Of a DNA stretch of 64,000 nt, positions 34,521 to 42,217 are shown one piece after another. The position numbers were made by a program, and so were the translations under genes. The notes beneath the pieces were generated by a model. The model was not told where the DNA came from. It did no database searches and was given only the letters and a program-made list of their open reading frames with translations. The DNA is taken from contig JAEWRN010000002.1 in the NCBI GenBank assembly GCA_023460035.1, forward strand, positions 31,800 through 95,799, in the 5' to 3' direction. The stretch comes from Bacillota bacterium. GTDB lineage: Bacteria > Bacillota > Clostridia > Oscillospirales > Ruminococcaceae. Position 1 is the first letter of the stretch. Each line of letters starts with the position of its first letter.

Positions 34521-36086
34521 ATGAATCAACTGTCACAACCGCCTTCGGCGCAAGCCGCAGGGCCAGTGCCGACTGCGCCCCAAATGCCGCCGCCCCCACA
34601 AAAAAACCATTACGATACCGCCGATGCCAAAGCCGCCCTGCTGGCCTTTGTGCTGGGGTATTTGTTTTTGCGGCTCATCGGCCTGCTGGCACTGGGTGCC
34701 GGGGTCACATTGTTTGCGCTTTGCTATGCCGGGTGTGTGCTGGCCTATGCCGCGGCCTGCGGTATAAAGCCCAGCCGCGCGTCATGGGGCTGGCTTGCAT
34801 TTTTGCTTGCCATGGCCAGCTTGTTTTTTGTGGGTATCCCGGCGGCGCTGGCACTGCCCGCCCTGCTTTTTTTGGCGGCCATTGCCGTGTACTGGGCCAT
34901 GACGGTGTTTGGTGCCCGCACGGGTGGCAGGCTGGACGCGGGGGTACTGCGCGACGGCTGGCGCGGTTTTGTTGAGCTGCCATTTGGTAGCTTTGGCGCC
35001 CTGCCCGGCGCGCTGGGTGCGGCGGCAGGCCGCAGGGCGGCCGGGGACACGCAAAAAAAGCACCGGCCCATGGCGGGTGTCTGGGCCGGTATTGCACTGA
35101 CGGTGGTGCTGCTGCCGGTGGTGGTGGCGCTGCTGGCCGGGGCAGACGATGCGTTTGCCACCCTGCTGCAAAGCTTTGCGCTGCGGCTAAAATTTGACCT
35201 CACGCCGCTGATTACGAGGCTGATTTTTGCGGTGCCGGTGTCATTTTACCTGTTTGGGCTGTTTTACGGTGCCCGGCACAAAAAGGGGGTGCCCGTACAG
35301 GGCGGCAAGGCGGCGGCAAAAAAGCTGTCGTTTGCGGCGCTCGGCATCCCGGCGGCAGTGCTGGTGGCGGTGTACCTGCTGTTTTTTGTCAACCAGCTGC
35401 CGTATTTTATCTCGGCGTTTTGGGGCCGCCTGCCCGCCACGGGCGGCATGACCTATGCGCAGTATGCGCGGCACGGCTTTTTTGAGCTGCTTTGGGTCGC
35501 GGTAATCAACCTTGCGCTGCTGGGGTTTGGCAAGGCGTTTGTCGCCCGCGGCGGTGCGGTGCGGCGGGTGGTCAGTGTGCTGCTTTGCATGGCAACGGCG
35601 CTAATGCTGTCAATTGCCGGCTCCAAAATGGCGCTGTATATCACGGCGTACGGCGCCACCCGCAAACGGGTGTGGGCAAGCTGGGCCATGGTGCTGGTGG
35701 CGGTTTGCATCGTGCTGTTTTTGCTGGATGAATTCAAGCAGTTTTCGCTGGTGCGGGTACTGGCGCTGTGTTTTTGCGGGTGGTTTTTTGTGCTGTGCGC
35801 CGCCAACACCGACGCGCCTATTTTGCAGGCAAACTACGCCGCGTGGCAGGCCGGCACGATTGAAAACGTGGGCTGGGGCGACGGGGAGACCATGATGAAG
35901 GCCACGGTGCTGCGCCGCATTGCAGACGACCCCGGTACCCCGCAGGACGTGCAGCAGCAGGTGCAGCAATGGCTGAAGCTTGCCGGCCAGCAGGCCGAAT
36001 ATCAAAACAGCAGCAATGACCTGCCGTTTACCGGCTTTACGCTGCGCGGCGCGCTGGCGCAGGCCGCGGCAGAAAGCGCGCAGTAA
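34521..36086 (+). CDS. DUF4153/DUF4173-type polytopic membrane protein
   Basis: A 521-residue protein with a Pro/Ala/Gln-rich N-terminus (residues 1-30) and about ten membrane segments. The stretch GMTYAQYARHGFFELLWVAV matches the signature of this family of unknown function. The C-terminus (about 430-521) is soluble. It follows the XRE gene by 18 bases and may share its operon. Confidence 0.75.
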   Translation: MNQLSQPPSAQAAGPVPTAPQMPPPPQKNHYDTADAKAALLAFVLGYLFLRLIGLLALGAGVTLFALCYAGCVLAYAAACGIKPSRASWGWLAFLLAMASLFFVGIPAALALPALLFLAAIAVYWAMTVFGARTGGRLDAGVLRDGWRGFVELPFGSFGALPGALGAAAGRRAAGDTQKKHRPMAGVWAGIALTVVLLPVVVALLAGADDAFATLLQSFALRLKFDLTPLITRLIFAVPVSFYLFGLFYGARHKKGVPVQGGKAAAKKLSFAALGIPAAVLVAVYLLFFVNQLPYFISAFWGRLPATGGMTYAQYARHGFFELLWVAVINLALLGFGKAFVARGGAVRRVVSVLLCMATALMLSIAGSKMALYITAYGATRKRVWASWAMVLVAVCIVLFLLDEFKQFSLVRVLALCFCGWFFVLCAANTDAPILQANYAAWQAGTIENVGWGDGETMMKATVLRRIADDPGTPQDVQQQVQQWLKLAGQQAEYQNSSNDLPFTGFTLRGALAQAAAESAQ

Positions 36087-36115
36087 AAAAGCCTTACCGC
36101 AAAATAAAAAACAAA

Positions 36116-36152
36116 GGCCCGGCGTCTGCGGTTTTGCCGCAGGCACCGGGCC
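36116..36152. terminator. Bidirectional terminator
   Basis: GGCCCGG...CCGGGCC stem with inner pairing, T-run on the plus side, A-run on the other; between two convergent genes. Confidence 0.85.
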
Positions 36153-36205
36153 AGTTTTTGTAATGTAAAACAAATAGCCATAAGGCGGCGCGGGCAAAGC
36201 ACGGC

Positions 36206-36790
36206 CTACAGCGGCTGGTAAAACAGCCCGTGCTGCGTGCAGTACCACAGCAACAGCCCGTGCCCGTACCGGTGAATGCGCTGCTGCAAATTCCATTCGG
36301 GGTACTGCTTGTACACCGCAATGCTGCCGCCGGTGGCAAAGGCGATAAACGAGATATAGTGGTGCTTTTCCATCGGGTGATCGCTGGTGATAAACCAGTC
36401 GTCCTCGGTCAGCTCTACCGCCAGTCGCTCGCCCTCCCCCGCCTTTTGCGGGGTTTGCGCCGCCAGCTTTTTGCCGCAGCAGCTCACCTCGGCATTTCCG
36501 GTGCACAGCGAAATGTTGTGGCAGGTGGGGCAAACGTAGTATTTGGTGTTTTTCATGTTCCCTCCCACAAAGTCATTGGGCGCAAGCGTGCCGTTAATCA
36601 GGCTTTGGGCGTCGACCCCCAGCAGGTCGGAGATGGCCGGGATCATCGAAATATCCGGGCAGCCTGCGCCGCGTTCCCATTTCGAAACGGCCTTGTCGCT
36701 GACATGCAACAGGTCGGCCAGTTGTTTTTGGGTCAAGTTGCGTTCTAACCGCAATGCACGAATAATCGCGCCGACACCTTCGTTTAACAA
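36206..36790 (-). CDS. HTH regulator fused to a desulfoferrodoxin-like domain
   Basis: A 194-residue one-component regulator. N-terminal XRE helix-turn-helix (RNLTQKQLADLLHVSDKAVS, residues 17-36, then KWERGAGCPD), a middle zinc-ribbon-like stretch with CPTCHNISLC and CCGKK, and a C-terminal domain with DHPMEKHHYISFIAF and WYCTQHGLFYQPL. The HPM...H pair and the C-x-x-H motif match the iron ligands of superoxide reductase. It may sense superoxide or iron state. An alternative is a decayed SOR domain with only a structural role. Confidence 0.82.
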   Translation of the reverse strand: MLNEGVGAIIRALRLERNLTQKQLADLLHVSDKAVSKWERGAGCPDISMIPAISDLLGVDAQSLINGTLAPNDFVGGNMKNTKYYVCPTCHNISLCTGNAEVSCCGKKLAAQTPQKAGEGERLAVELTEDDWFITSDHPMEKHHYISFIAFATGGSIAVYKQYPEWNLQQRIHRYGHGLLLWYCTQHGLFYQPL

Positions 36791-36860
36791 GGCGCAGCCC
36801 CCCTTTCTACTGCCATTGTAGCGAAAAACGGGGCATTTTGCAATCTACGCTGCGTCGAGT

Positions 36861-37130
36861 TTACTCTGCCGCCCGCCAGTAGCGGCTGCCGTCTGCGGTG
36901 CGGCACAAAAAGCCCTCGTCCACCAGCTCGCGCCGCAGCACAAAATAATCGCCAAAGGTGTGCCAGGCATCACAGATGGCATTCACCTGTTTTTCGGTGT
37001 AGTCTTGCCCCGGCGCAAACTTTTCGGCCAGCAACGCCAGCAGGGCCCGGCGCACTGCGTGCTTTTGCGGCAGGCACGTCAGCCGGCCGTCGTCGTCTAA
37101 AAAGGGCGCAAGAGAGTCCTTGGTCGTCAT
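36861..37130 (-). CDS. DUF2087 domain protein
   Basis: An 89-residue protein: FLDDDGRLTCLPQKHAVRRA, then FAPGQDYTEKQVNAICDAWH, FGDYFVLRRELVDEGFLCR and DGSRYW, the DUF2087 signature. Its ATG overlaps the stop of the upstream nuclease-like gene by four bases. Likely nucleic-acid-binding by family, function unknown. Confidence 0.9.
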   Translation of the reverse strand: MTTKDSLAPFLDDDGRLTCLPQKHAVRRALLALLAEKFAPGQDYTEKQVNAICDAWHTFGDYFVLRRELVDEGFLCRTADGSRYWRAAE

Positions 37131-37471
37131 ACGGGTTCACCCCCCGCCAGTTTTTCGGCCCACAGCTCGTGCAGCACGGCAATGTCCTCGGCAAATTCCC
37201 GCTCGGTCTGCGTTTCTTTTTGCTCCAGCTCTTCCAGCACCTCTAACGCAAAGGCGGCGGGGCCATACTGCGCCCAGGCATCGCGCATTGCGGGCTCGGG
37301 GCAGCTGCCAATATTACAGGCAAAGGCAAACCGGTTTTTTGCCCCCTGCAACTCGGTGGTGGCACGCAGCCACGCGCTGCCTGCGGGTGCGCAGCAAATG
37401 CGGTATACCCCGCCGCGCAGCGGCTGTGCTTTGTATTGCTGGCGCAATTTTCGTTTTTGGGCGGCATCCAT
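37127..37471 (-). CDS. GIY-YIG nuclease-like protein
   Basis: A 114-residue protein resembling the GIY-YIG-like family often paired with DUF2087: QQYKAQPLRGGVYRICCAP (GVYRI in the GIY position), LRATTELQGAKNRFAFAC, and YGPAAFALEVLEELEQKETQ. The second strand reads YRI rather than YIG. AGGTG precedes the ATG. It is coupled to the DUF2087 gene by ATGA. Confidence 0.8.
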   Translation of the reverse strand: MDAAQKRKLRQQYKAQPLRGGVYRICCAPAGSAWLRATTELQGAKNRFAFACNIGSCPEPAMRDAWAQYGPAAFALEVLEELEQKETQTEREFAEDIAVLHELWAEKLAGGEPV

Positions 37472-37571
37472 GTCTTTTCACCTGCTTTGTATTTTTTGTG
37501 GGGTCAACCCCGCAAAAAAGCATACCGCGCGGCGGTCACCAGCGCAACCGACGCAGCGTAGAGGGTGCACA

Positions 37572-37758
37572 CAAAAATTTTTGTACCGCTGCCAAATGAT
37601 TGTAAAAATTACCCAAGAACTGGTATACTAAAAACAATAACAAACCGGATTTTTAAGGGTGTGGTGCGGTTGAAAAAGACGAAATGGGTGCGGTTTTTGC
37701 CGGTGGTGGCCCTGCTGGCATTGCTGCTGTGCCTGCCGGTGCAGGCGGCCGGCGCGCC
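37572..37758 (+). repeat. Direct repeat, left copy (promoter and gene start of HtrA-like protease)
   Basis: Closely matches 63804-64000: both have CACCGCTGCCAAA-like or TACCGCTGCCAAA leaders, the same -35/-10 spacing, the leader GTGGTGCGGTTG and the same signal peptide codons. Confidence 0.85.
37600..37629 (+). promoter_or_regulatory. Promoter of the HtrA-like protease
   Basis: TTGTAA, 18-base spacer, extended -10 TGGTATACT (TATACT at 37624-37629). The same arrangement recurs at 63833-63862. Confidence 0.8.
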
Positions 37759-39967
37759 GCGCGCCGTGCTGAATGCGAAAGACGGCGTGGTGCGCATTTT
37801 TTGCAGGGTGGGCGACGACGTCTACAGTGGCAGCGGCTTTTTGATTGCCAATAGCGACAGTGGCGCCTTGGTGGTGACGAATTACCATGTGGTAGAAGGC
37901 GCCTCTCGCATCGTGCTGTTATACGACGGCAATGGCCCGGTGGAACTTAATGTGGTGGCAATTGCAGAGGACCGCGACCTTTGCCTGCTGCGCGCGCCGA
38001 ATGCACTGCCGGGTATGACACCGCTGGCACTGGCGGGCACGGTGCAAATTGGCGAAGCCGTGTACGCACTGGGCTACCCCGGCGGCAGTGATGTTTTTAG
38101 CGACGATTTGGCGCTGACCAAAGACGAAATGGCGCTGACCGGCGGCCTTGTCAGTGCGCTGCCCCGCTCGCACCAGGTGGGCGATTTAAGCCATGAAGTG
38201 CAGCTGGTACAGATCAGTGCCGACATCAACCCCGGCAATTCCGGCGGGCCGCTGCTCAACGAGGGCGGCAAGGTGATCGGGGTCAACACGATGGGTGTGA
38301 ATGATGATGCCATCGCGGGCATCAACGCGGCCGTGCATGTCACCGAGCTGCGCGCCTTTTTGCGAGAAAATAAAATACAGTATTTAACCACCACAGATAG
38401 TGATTTTACCTGGTCGGTTTTAGGGGTTTTGGCCGTGGTATCGGCCCTGCTGGGGCTGGCCATTTGGGTGGCAAGAAGAGACGAAAAGCGCAAGGCCCCC
38501 CCTGCCTCACACCCCCCCTTGGTGACGGAGGCCCCGGCAGAAGCCGGCGTGCCACAAAGCCCACGGGTGCCCGCCCCCACAGCAGAGCCCCCCGCCGGGC
38601 CGCCGCAGCCATTTGCAACGGTGGCGCTGCCCGGTATGGAACTGCCGGGGCAGGCAGTACCCACTGGGGGCCCCACCCCTGCGCCGGCGATGGCAGAGCC
38701 AAACGCAAGCGAACAGCTGGAGGGCCAGCTTGGCCTGTTTGAAGCAGCAACGGCACCACAGCCTGAAACCGCTGTTGCCGCGGCGGTGGCCAGCGCCGCT
38801 ACTTCGGCACCGGTGCCGCCGGCAATGGGGCAAGAACTACCGCCGCCCGCGCCCCCTTTGCCGGCAGATGCTACCTTGGGGCCCCCACAGGGCCCCCCGG
38901 TACCACAGCAGGCCGCACCACCGGCAGAGGACCTGCTGGTGGCACCTATGCCCCCCACACTGGGGGTCGATGCGCCGGCAGCAACCGCAGACGGGTTTGC
39001 GCCGGGCTATGTGCAGGCCCCCGGCTTTACTGCCCCGCTGCCAACGCCGCTGCCATACGACGCACAGGGGCAGACGGTGGCGGCCCCGGCAGCCAAAAAG
39101 CCGTTGAGCCGGGGCAAAAAAGGTCTATTGGTTGCCGCCGCCTCGGTTGGTTTGCTGCTGCTGATTGTGTTGTTTAGCGGTATTTTTATCACCCAAAAGC
39201 TGAACACCGCCCTTGCAGAAAAAAATTATGTGGCCGTGCTGGACATTTACCAAGAAAACCCTTGGGCCACCCTTTGGGCAGACAAACGCCAAAAGCCCTA
39301 TTGCGAGGGCATGCTGCTGCTGAAAAAGGGCAAGTACGCGGCGGGGTTGAAACAGCTGCAGGGGCTAAACGGGTATGCCGATTCAGATAAGGCGGAAATT
39401 TATGTGCGGGCGATAAACCGGGCTTCCCCCCGCCGGCAATACATTGAATTCAACAGCCTTGGGGATTATTTAGACAGTGCACAGCGCGCCGCGCACGCCG
39501 CAGAAAAATGTTATTATGAAGCGGAAAGCTACCTGCAGCAGGGCGATTTTACAAATGCAGAGGTTTACCTTGAAAACGTGCTGGGCACTTACAAAAACGC
39601 GGCAAAGTATAAAAAGCTCATTCAGCAGGCGAAACACATTGACAGCCCGCCCGAATGTTATGCCTTTTCACAGAGCTGCTACGATATGGGGTTTAACCTG
39701 CCGCCGGAAATCGGGCAGGATAAGCTGCAATATTTCATGGAAGGAGACTGGATCGCACAAAATGGGTGGGAATACTTTAGCCTGCATGACAACCAGTGGG
39801 ACACAAACATGAAGTTTAAAAGTAGCCTTGGCAGCTTCTACATTCATGATTTTGGCTTTTTTAATGAAGAAGAAGGCGGCACCCCGCTTGTGGAAGTCGA
39901 AATCGTCAACTACAAAGAAATCATTCTGCACTACTGGGGTTACACAAGGTATCTGTACCGCACATGA
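37670..39967 (+). CDS. Membrane-anchored HtrA-like serine protease with TPR-like C-terminal domain
   Basis: An ~765-residue protein. Layout: signal/membrane segment (LLALLLCLPVQAAGA), a trypsin-like domain with His in TNYHVVEG, Asp in EDRDLCLLRA and Ser in PGNSGGPLLNEGG, a membrane segment (about residue 245-265), a Pro/Ala-rich cytoplasmic linker of about 190 residues, a third membrane segment (GLLVAAASVGLLLLIVLFSG), and a C-terminal domain with TPR-like repeats (LLLKKGKYAAGLKQLQGL, QGDFTNAEVYLENVLG). No PDZ domain. The start is inferred as TTG at 37670 after AAGGG; a paralogous start lies at 63915. Confidence 0.85.
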   Translation: MKKTKWVRFLPVVALLALLLCLPVQAAGAPRAVLNAKDGVVRIFCRVGDDVYSGSGFLIANSDSGALVVTNYHVVEGASRIVLLYDGNGPVELNVVAIAEDRDLCLLRAPNALPGMTPLALAGTVQIGEAVYALGYPGGSDVFSDDLALTKDEMALTGGLVSALPRSHQVGDLSHEVQLVQISADINPGNSGGPLLNEGGKVIGVNTMGVNDDAIAGINAAVHVTELRAFLRENKIQYLTTTDSDFTWSVLGVLAVVSALLGLAIWVARRDEKRKAPPASHPPLVTEAPAEAGVPQSPRVPAPTAEPPAGPPQPFATVALPGMELPGQAVPTGGPTPAPAMAEPNASEQLEGQLGLFEAATAPQPETAVAAAVASAATSAPVPPAMGQELPPPAPPLPADATLGPPQGPPVPQQAAPPAEDLLVAPMPPTLGVDAPAATADGFAPGYVQAPGFTAPLPTPLPYDAQGQTVAAPAAKKPLSRGKKGLLVAAASVGLLLLIVLFSGIFITQKLNTALAEKNYVAVLDIYQENPWATLWADKRQKPYCEGMLLLKKGKYAAGLKQLQGLNGYADSDKAEIYVRAINRASPRRQYIEFNSLGDYLDSAQRAAHAAEKCYYEAESYLQQGDFTNAEVYLENVLGTYKNAAKYKKLIQQAKHIDSPPECYAFSQSCYDMGFNLPPEIGQDKLQYFMEGDWIAQNGWEYFSLHDNQWDTNMKFKSSLGSFYIHDFGFFNEEEGGTPLVEVEIVNYKEIILHYWGYTRYLYRT

Positions 39968-39981
39968 GCATACATAAAATC

Positions 39982-40029
39982 ATATAAAGAGGCCCGGGGC
40001 AACCGTTGTTGCCCCGGGCCTCTTTATAT
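39982..40029. terminator. Very strong inverted repeat after the protease gene
   Basis: A perfect 21-bp stem (39982-40002 with 40009-40029) with 6-base loop. The base of the stem holds TCTTTATA; no long T-run follows. Confidence 0.8.
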
Positions 40030-40329
40030 AGGGCACCACTGCCACAGCAGACGGGTTTTATAGGCGGGCACCGCGGCGGCCCCACCCCCAAAAACCACCC
40101 TTGTCGCCACAAAGCCGGCCTGCAAAGCGAGTATGGCGCCGGCTGTTTTGATGCAACCCCCCTGCCCCGTGGCAGTGCCGCGTTTTTTTTACCGGGGGGT
40201 ATCCCGGCAGGTTGATTTTAAGCAGAAAGGGCCCCTTCAGTGGCCGGTTTTGCCCCCGGTTGCTGCGCAGTGTTAAAAAGCACAATTTATTTTGATGAAT
40301 TTCAGATAAACGATTGTGAACATACGCCA

Positions 40330-40358
40330 TGTGTAAAAACGGTTTTGTCCGTTATAAT
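40330..40358 (+). promoter_or_regulatory. Weak candidate promoter of the kinase cluster
   Basis: TGTGTA, 17-base spacer, perfect TATAAT. The -35 is poor, so an activator may be needed. It lies 460 bases before the first cluster gene. Confidence 0.35.
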
Positions 40359-40820
40359 TTATAAAACATTCGAGTACTTTCATGGAACAAGGAAGAAGCA
40401 AATGACACAGAGCATGAAGAAAGTTAATGTGCTCAAAAAATAACAGGTGCGGGGCTGCTGTGGCGGCGCAGCCGGTGAAAAGAGTGCCTGCGCCGGCACC
40501 CGGGGGTGCCATACGCCTTTTCACTATAACGGTATTTAATAGAAACGCATCGATTTGTTTTGAAAGGCATCGGGTCTTTTATATGACGCAGGTTGAGGGC
40601 GACTTTTGTTTTCAGCAGCACAGCCTGCGGGCAGAAAAGAAAACGCTTAAAAAAACGAAAAAGGTTACAAATGTGCACGCACCGGTGGTGATTCGCGCAG
40701 GCTGGCAATTCACCGCCGCGGCAAAGCTAGTGGGCGGCACCGCTGCAAATGCCGTGTTTTTACCGCGGGCTATTTCAGCGCTATGCAAACGAAACAACGC
40801 CGATATAAAGGAGAATGGAC

Positions 40821-41180
40821 ATGAAGGTTGAAGGCACTGTTATTATGGCACGCTGTGCAAACAAACAAGCCCCCTATGGCATGCGGTTACAAAAAAACGG
40901 AAGCGGCTGGGTTTGCACCTGGACGTTTGCGATGAAAGAAGCAGCCGCTAAACGGGAAGGCTATACAGGCACCACGGTAAAGGGTGAAATCGCGCTTGGG
41001 GCAGAATATCCCGGTTGCCCCCACTGTGGGGCGGGCGGCTTTGTGCAGTGCGGTAAATGCGGCAAGATCAGCTGTTTCAGGCACGAGCAAAAAAGTGCGG
41101 TCTGCCCCCATTGCGGCAATAAAATGGAAAACTTTTCGCATGACGGCAATTTTGATGAGATCAAGGGAGATGCATATTAA
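40821..41180 (+). CDS. TerY-C-like zinc-ribbon protein
   Basis: A 119-residue protein with an N-terminal beta-rich part (GYTGTTVKGEIALG) and a C-terminal metal-binding domain: CPHCGAGGFVQCGKCGKIS, CFRHEQ, then CPHCGNKM. This series of Cys pairs matches TerY-C, the domain usually fused behind the vWA domain of TerY. Here it is separate, and the vWA protein 5.9 kb downstream lacks it. The ATG at 40821 is preferred over 40815 because AAGGAG is 7 bases away. Its stop overlaps the next ATG by one base. Confidence 0.72.
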   Translation: MKVEGTVIMARCANKQAPYGMRLQKNGSGWVCTWTFAMKEAAAKREGYTGTTVKGEIALGAEYPGCPHCGAGGFVQCGKCGKISCFRHEQKSAVCPHCGNKMENFSHDGNFDEIKGDAY

Positions 41181-42205
41181 TGAAGTGCCAAAGCTGCAAG
41201 GCCGAATTTGCCCCGCCGGCAGGCAGCAGCCTGTCAAATTGTCCCTTTTGCGGTAAGCCGCTGGTAAAGCCGGCCCCCCAAAAAAACAAAACCTTTGCCG
41301 AAACCTTGGGGTTGATTGCGGTGGAGCAAGGGGAAAACGTATTGCAGGACGAACGGCTGATGCGGCTTTTTACCGATTATATGCCGGCCGGCAAGGGCGA
41401 GCTTCATTTCCTGCGCAGCGCGTTTGAGTGCGGTGTACCCCAAAAGCTTGCCGCGGCCTGTGGCAAGCCGGGCGAAGAGCAGCAAATCGTCATGGCGCGG
41501 TGTGTCAAACAGCTGATGGACATCAATATCGCTGAAAAAATAGCAGAGGACTATTTATGGGTACTCGCCGGGGCAATGGGTTGGGCAGGCAGGCCCCGGC
41601 CGGAAGACCAGGTGCCCGCACCGCAGCCGGCCGGCAGTGCCAATATCGAAGAGGTCTATCAACAGGGCGAGCGGCTTTGGGAAATGCAAGACTACAAAAA
41701 CGCCGTAAGCTGCTTTGCCGAAGGGGCTCGGCTGGGGCACGCACCGTCACAAAACCGGTTAGCCTCTGCCTATTCTGGTGGGCGGGGCGTTGCGGCAGAT
41801 AGTGCCGAAGCCTTTGTGTGGAGAAAAAAAGCAGCGGAGCAGGGATACGCCCCGGCACAATGCGTACTGGGCTATGCCTACCAACAGGGCGATGGTGTCA
41901 CAAAGGATGAGACAAAAGCTTTTTACTGGTATCAAAAAGCAGCGGAACAGGGCGACGCTGCCGGGCAGTATGATTTGGGCAATGCCTATGAAAAAGGCCG
42001 TGGTGTCACGAAGGACGATGCAAAAGCCCTTTACTGGTACCAAAAAGCGGCAGAGCAAGGTAATGTGCTGGGGCAGCTCAGCGTGGCGGGGGCCTACCAT
42101 TATGGCCGGGGTGTGGTGCCGGATACACAAAAAGCAAAATACTGGTACCAAAAGGCGGCGGAGCAAGGAGACAGCTTTGCCAAAATTATGCTGGCAAGGT
42201 TATAA
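41180..42205 (+). CDS. Zinc-ribbon Sel1-repeat protein (4 repeats)
   Basis: A 341-residue protein. N-terminal zinc ribbon (CQSCKAEF, CPFCGKP), a helical domain (residues 35-130: TFAETLGLIAVEQ, FTDYMPAGKGELHFLRSAFE), one degenerate TPR-like unit and four Sel1 repeats (LGYAYQQGDGVTKD type). The first 60 coding bases are almost identical to the next gene, so the pair is a recent duplicate. Sel1 repeats form a helical solenoid for protein binding; no signal peptide, so cytoplasmic. Confidence 0.85.
   Translation: MKCQSCKAEFAPPAGSSLSNCPFCGKPLVKPAPQKNKTFAETLGLIAVEQGENVLQDERLMRLFTDYMPAGKGELHFLRSAFECGVPQKLAAACGKPGEEQQIVMARCVKQLMDINIAEKIAEDYLWVLAGAMGWAGRPRPEDQVPAPQPAGSANIEEVYQQGERLWEMQDYKNAVSCFAEGARLGHAPSQNRLASAYSGGRGVAADSAEAFVWRKKAAEQGYAPAQCVLGYAYQQGDGVTKDETKAFYWYQKAAEQGDAAGQYDLGNAYEKGRGVTKDDAKALYWYQKAAEQGNVLGQLSVAGAYHYGRGVVPDTQKAKYWYQKAAEQGDSFAKIMLARL
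41213..41273 (+). repeat. 61-bp near-identical repeat in duplicated Sel1 genes (copy 1)
   Basis: Encodes the PAGSSLSNCPFCGKPLVKP segment; 60 of 61 bases match 42254-42314 by my alignment. Confidence 0.8.
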
Positions 42206-42217
42206 AGGGGGCGCAGA

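Larger units (their letters stand above)
39968..40820. other. Gap between the protease gene and the kinase cluster
   Basis: An 853-bp gap with no good gene. It holds the strong hairpin, GC-rich non-coding sequence to about 40280, then an A/T-rich region with a weak promoter (40330-40358) and a possible 13-codon frame with an AAGGAAG site (ATG at 40402, MTQSMKKVNVLKK). A longer frame at 40427-40831 lacks a ribosome site and has no recognisable domain. Confidence 0.5.

Noticed and set aside
40427..40831. Plus-strand frame of 134 codons before the kinase cluster
   Set aside because: No ribosome site, no domain, and it runs into the ribosome site of the next gene.
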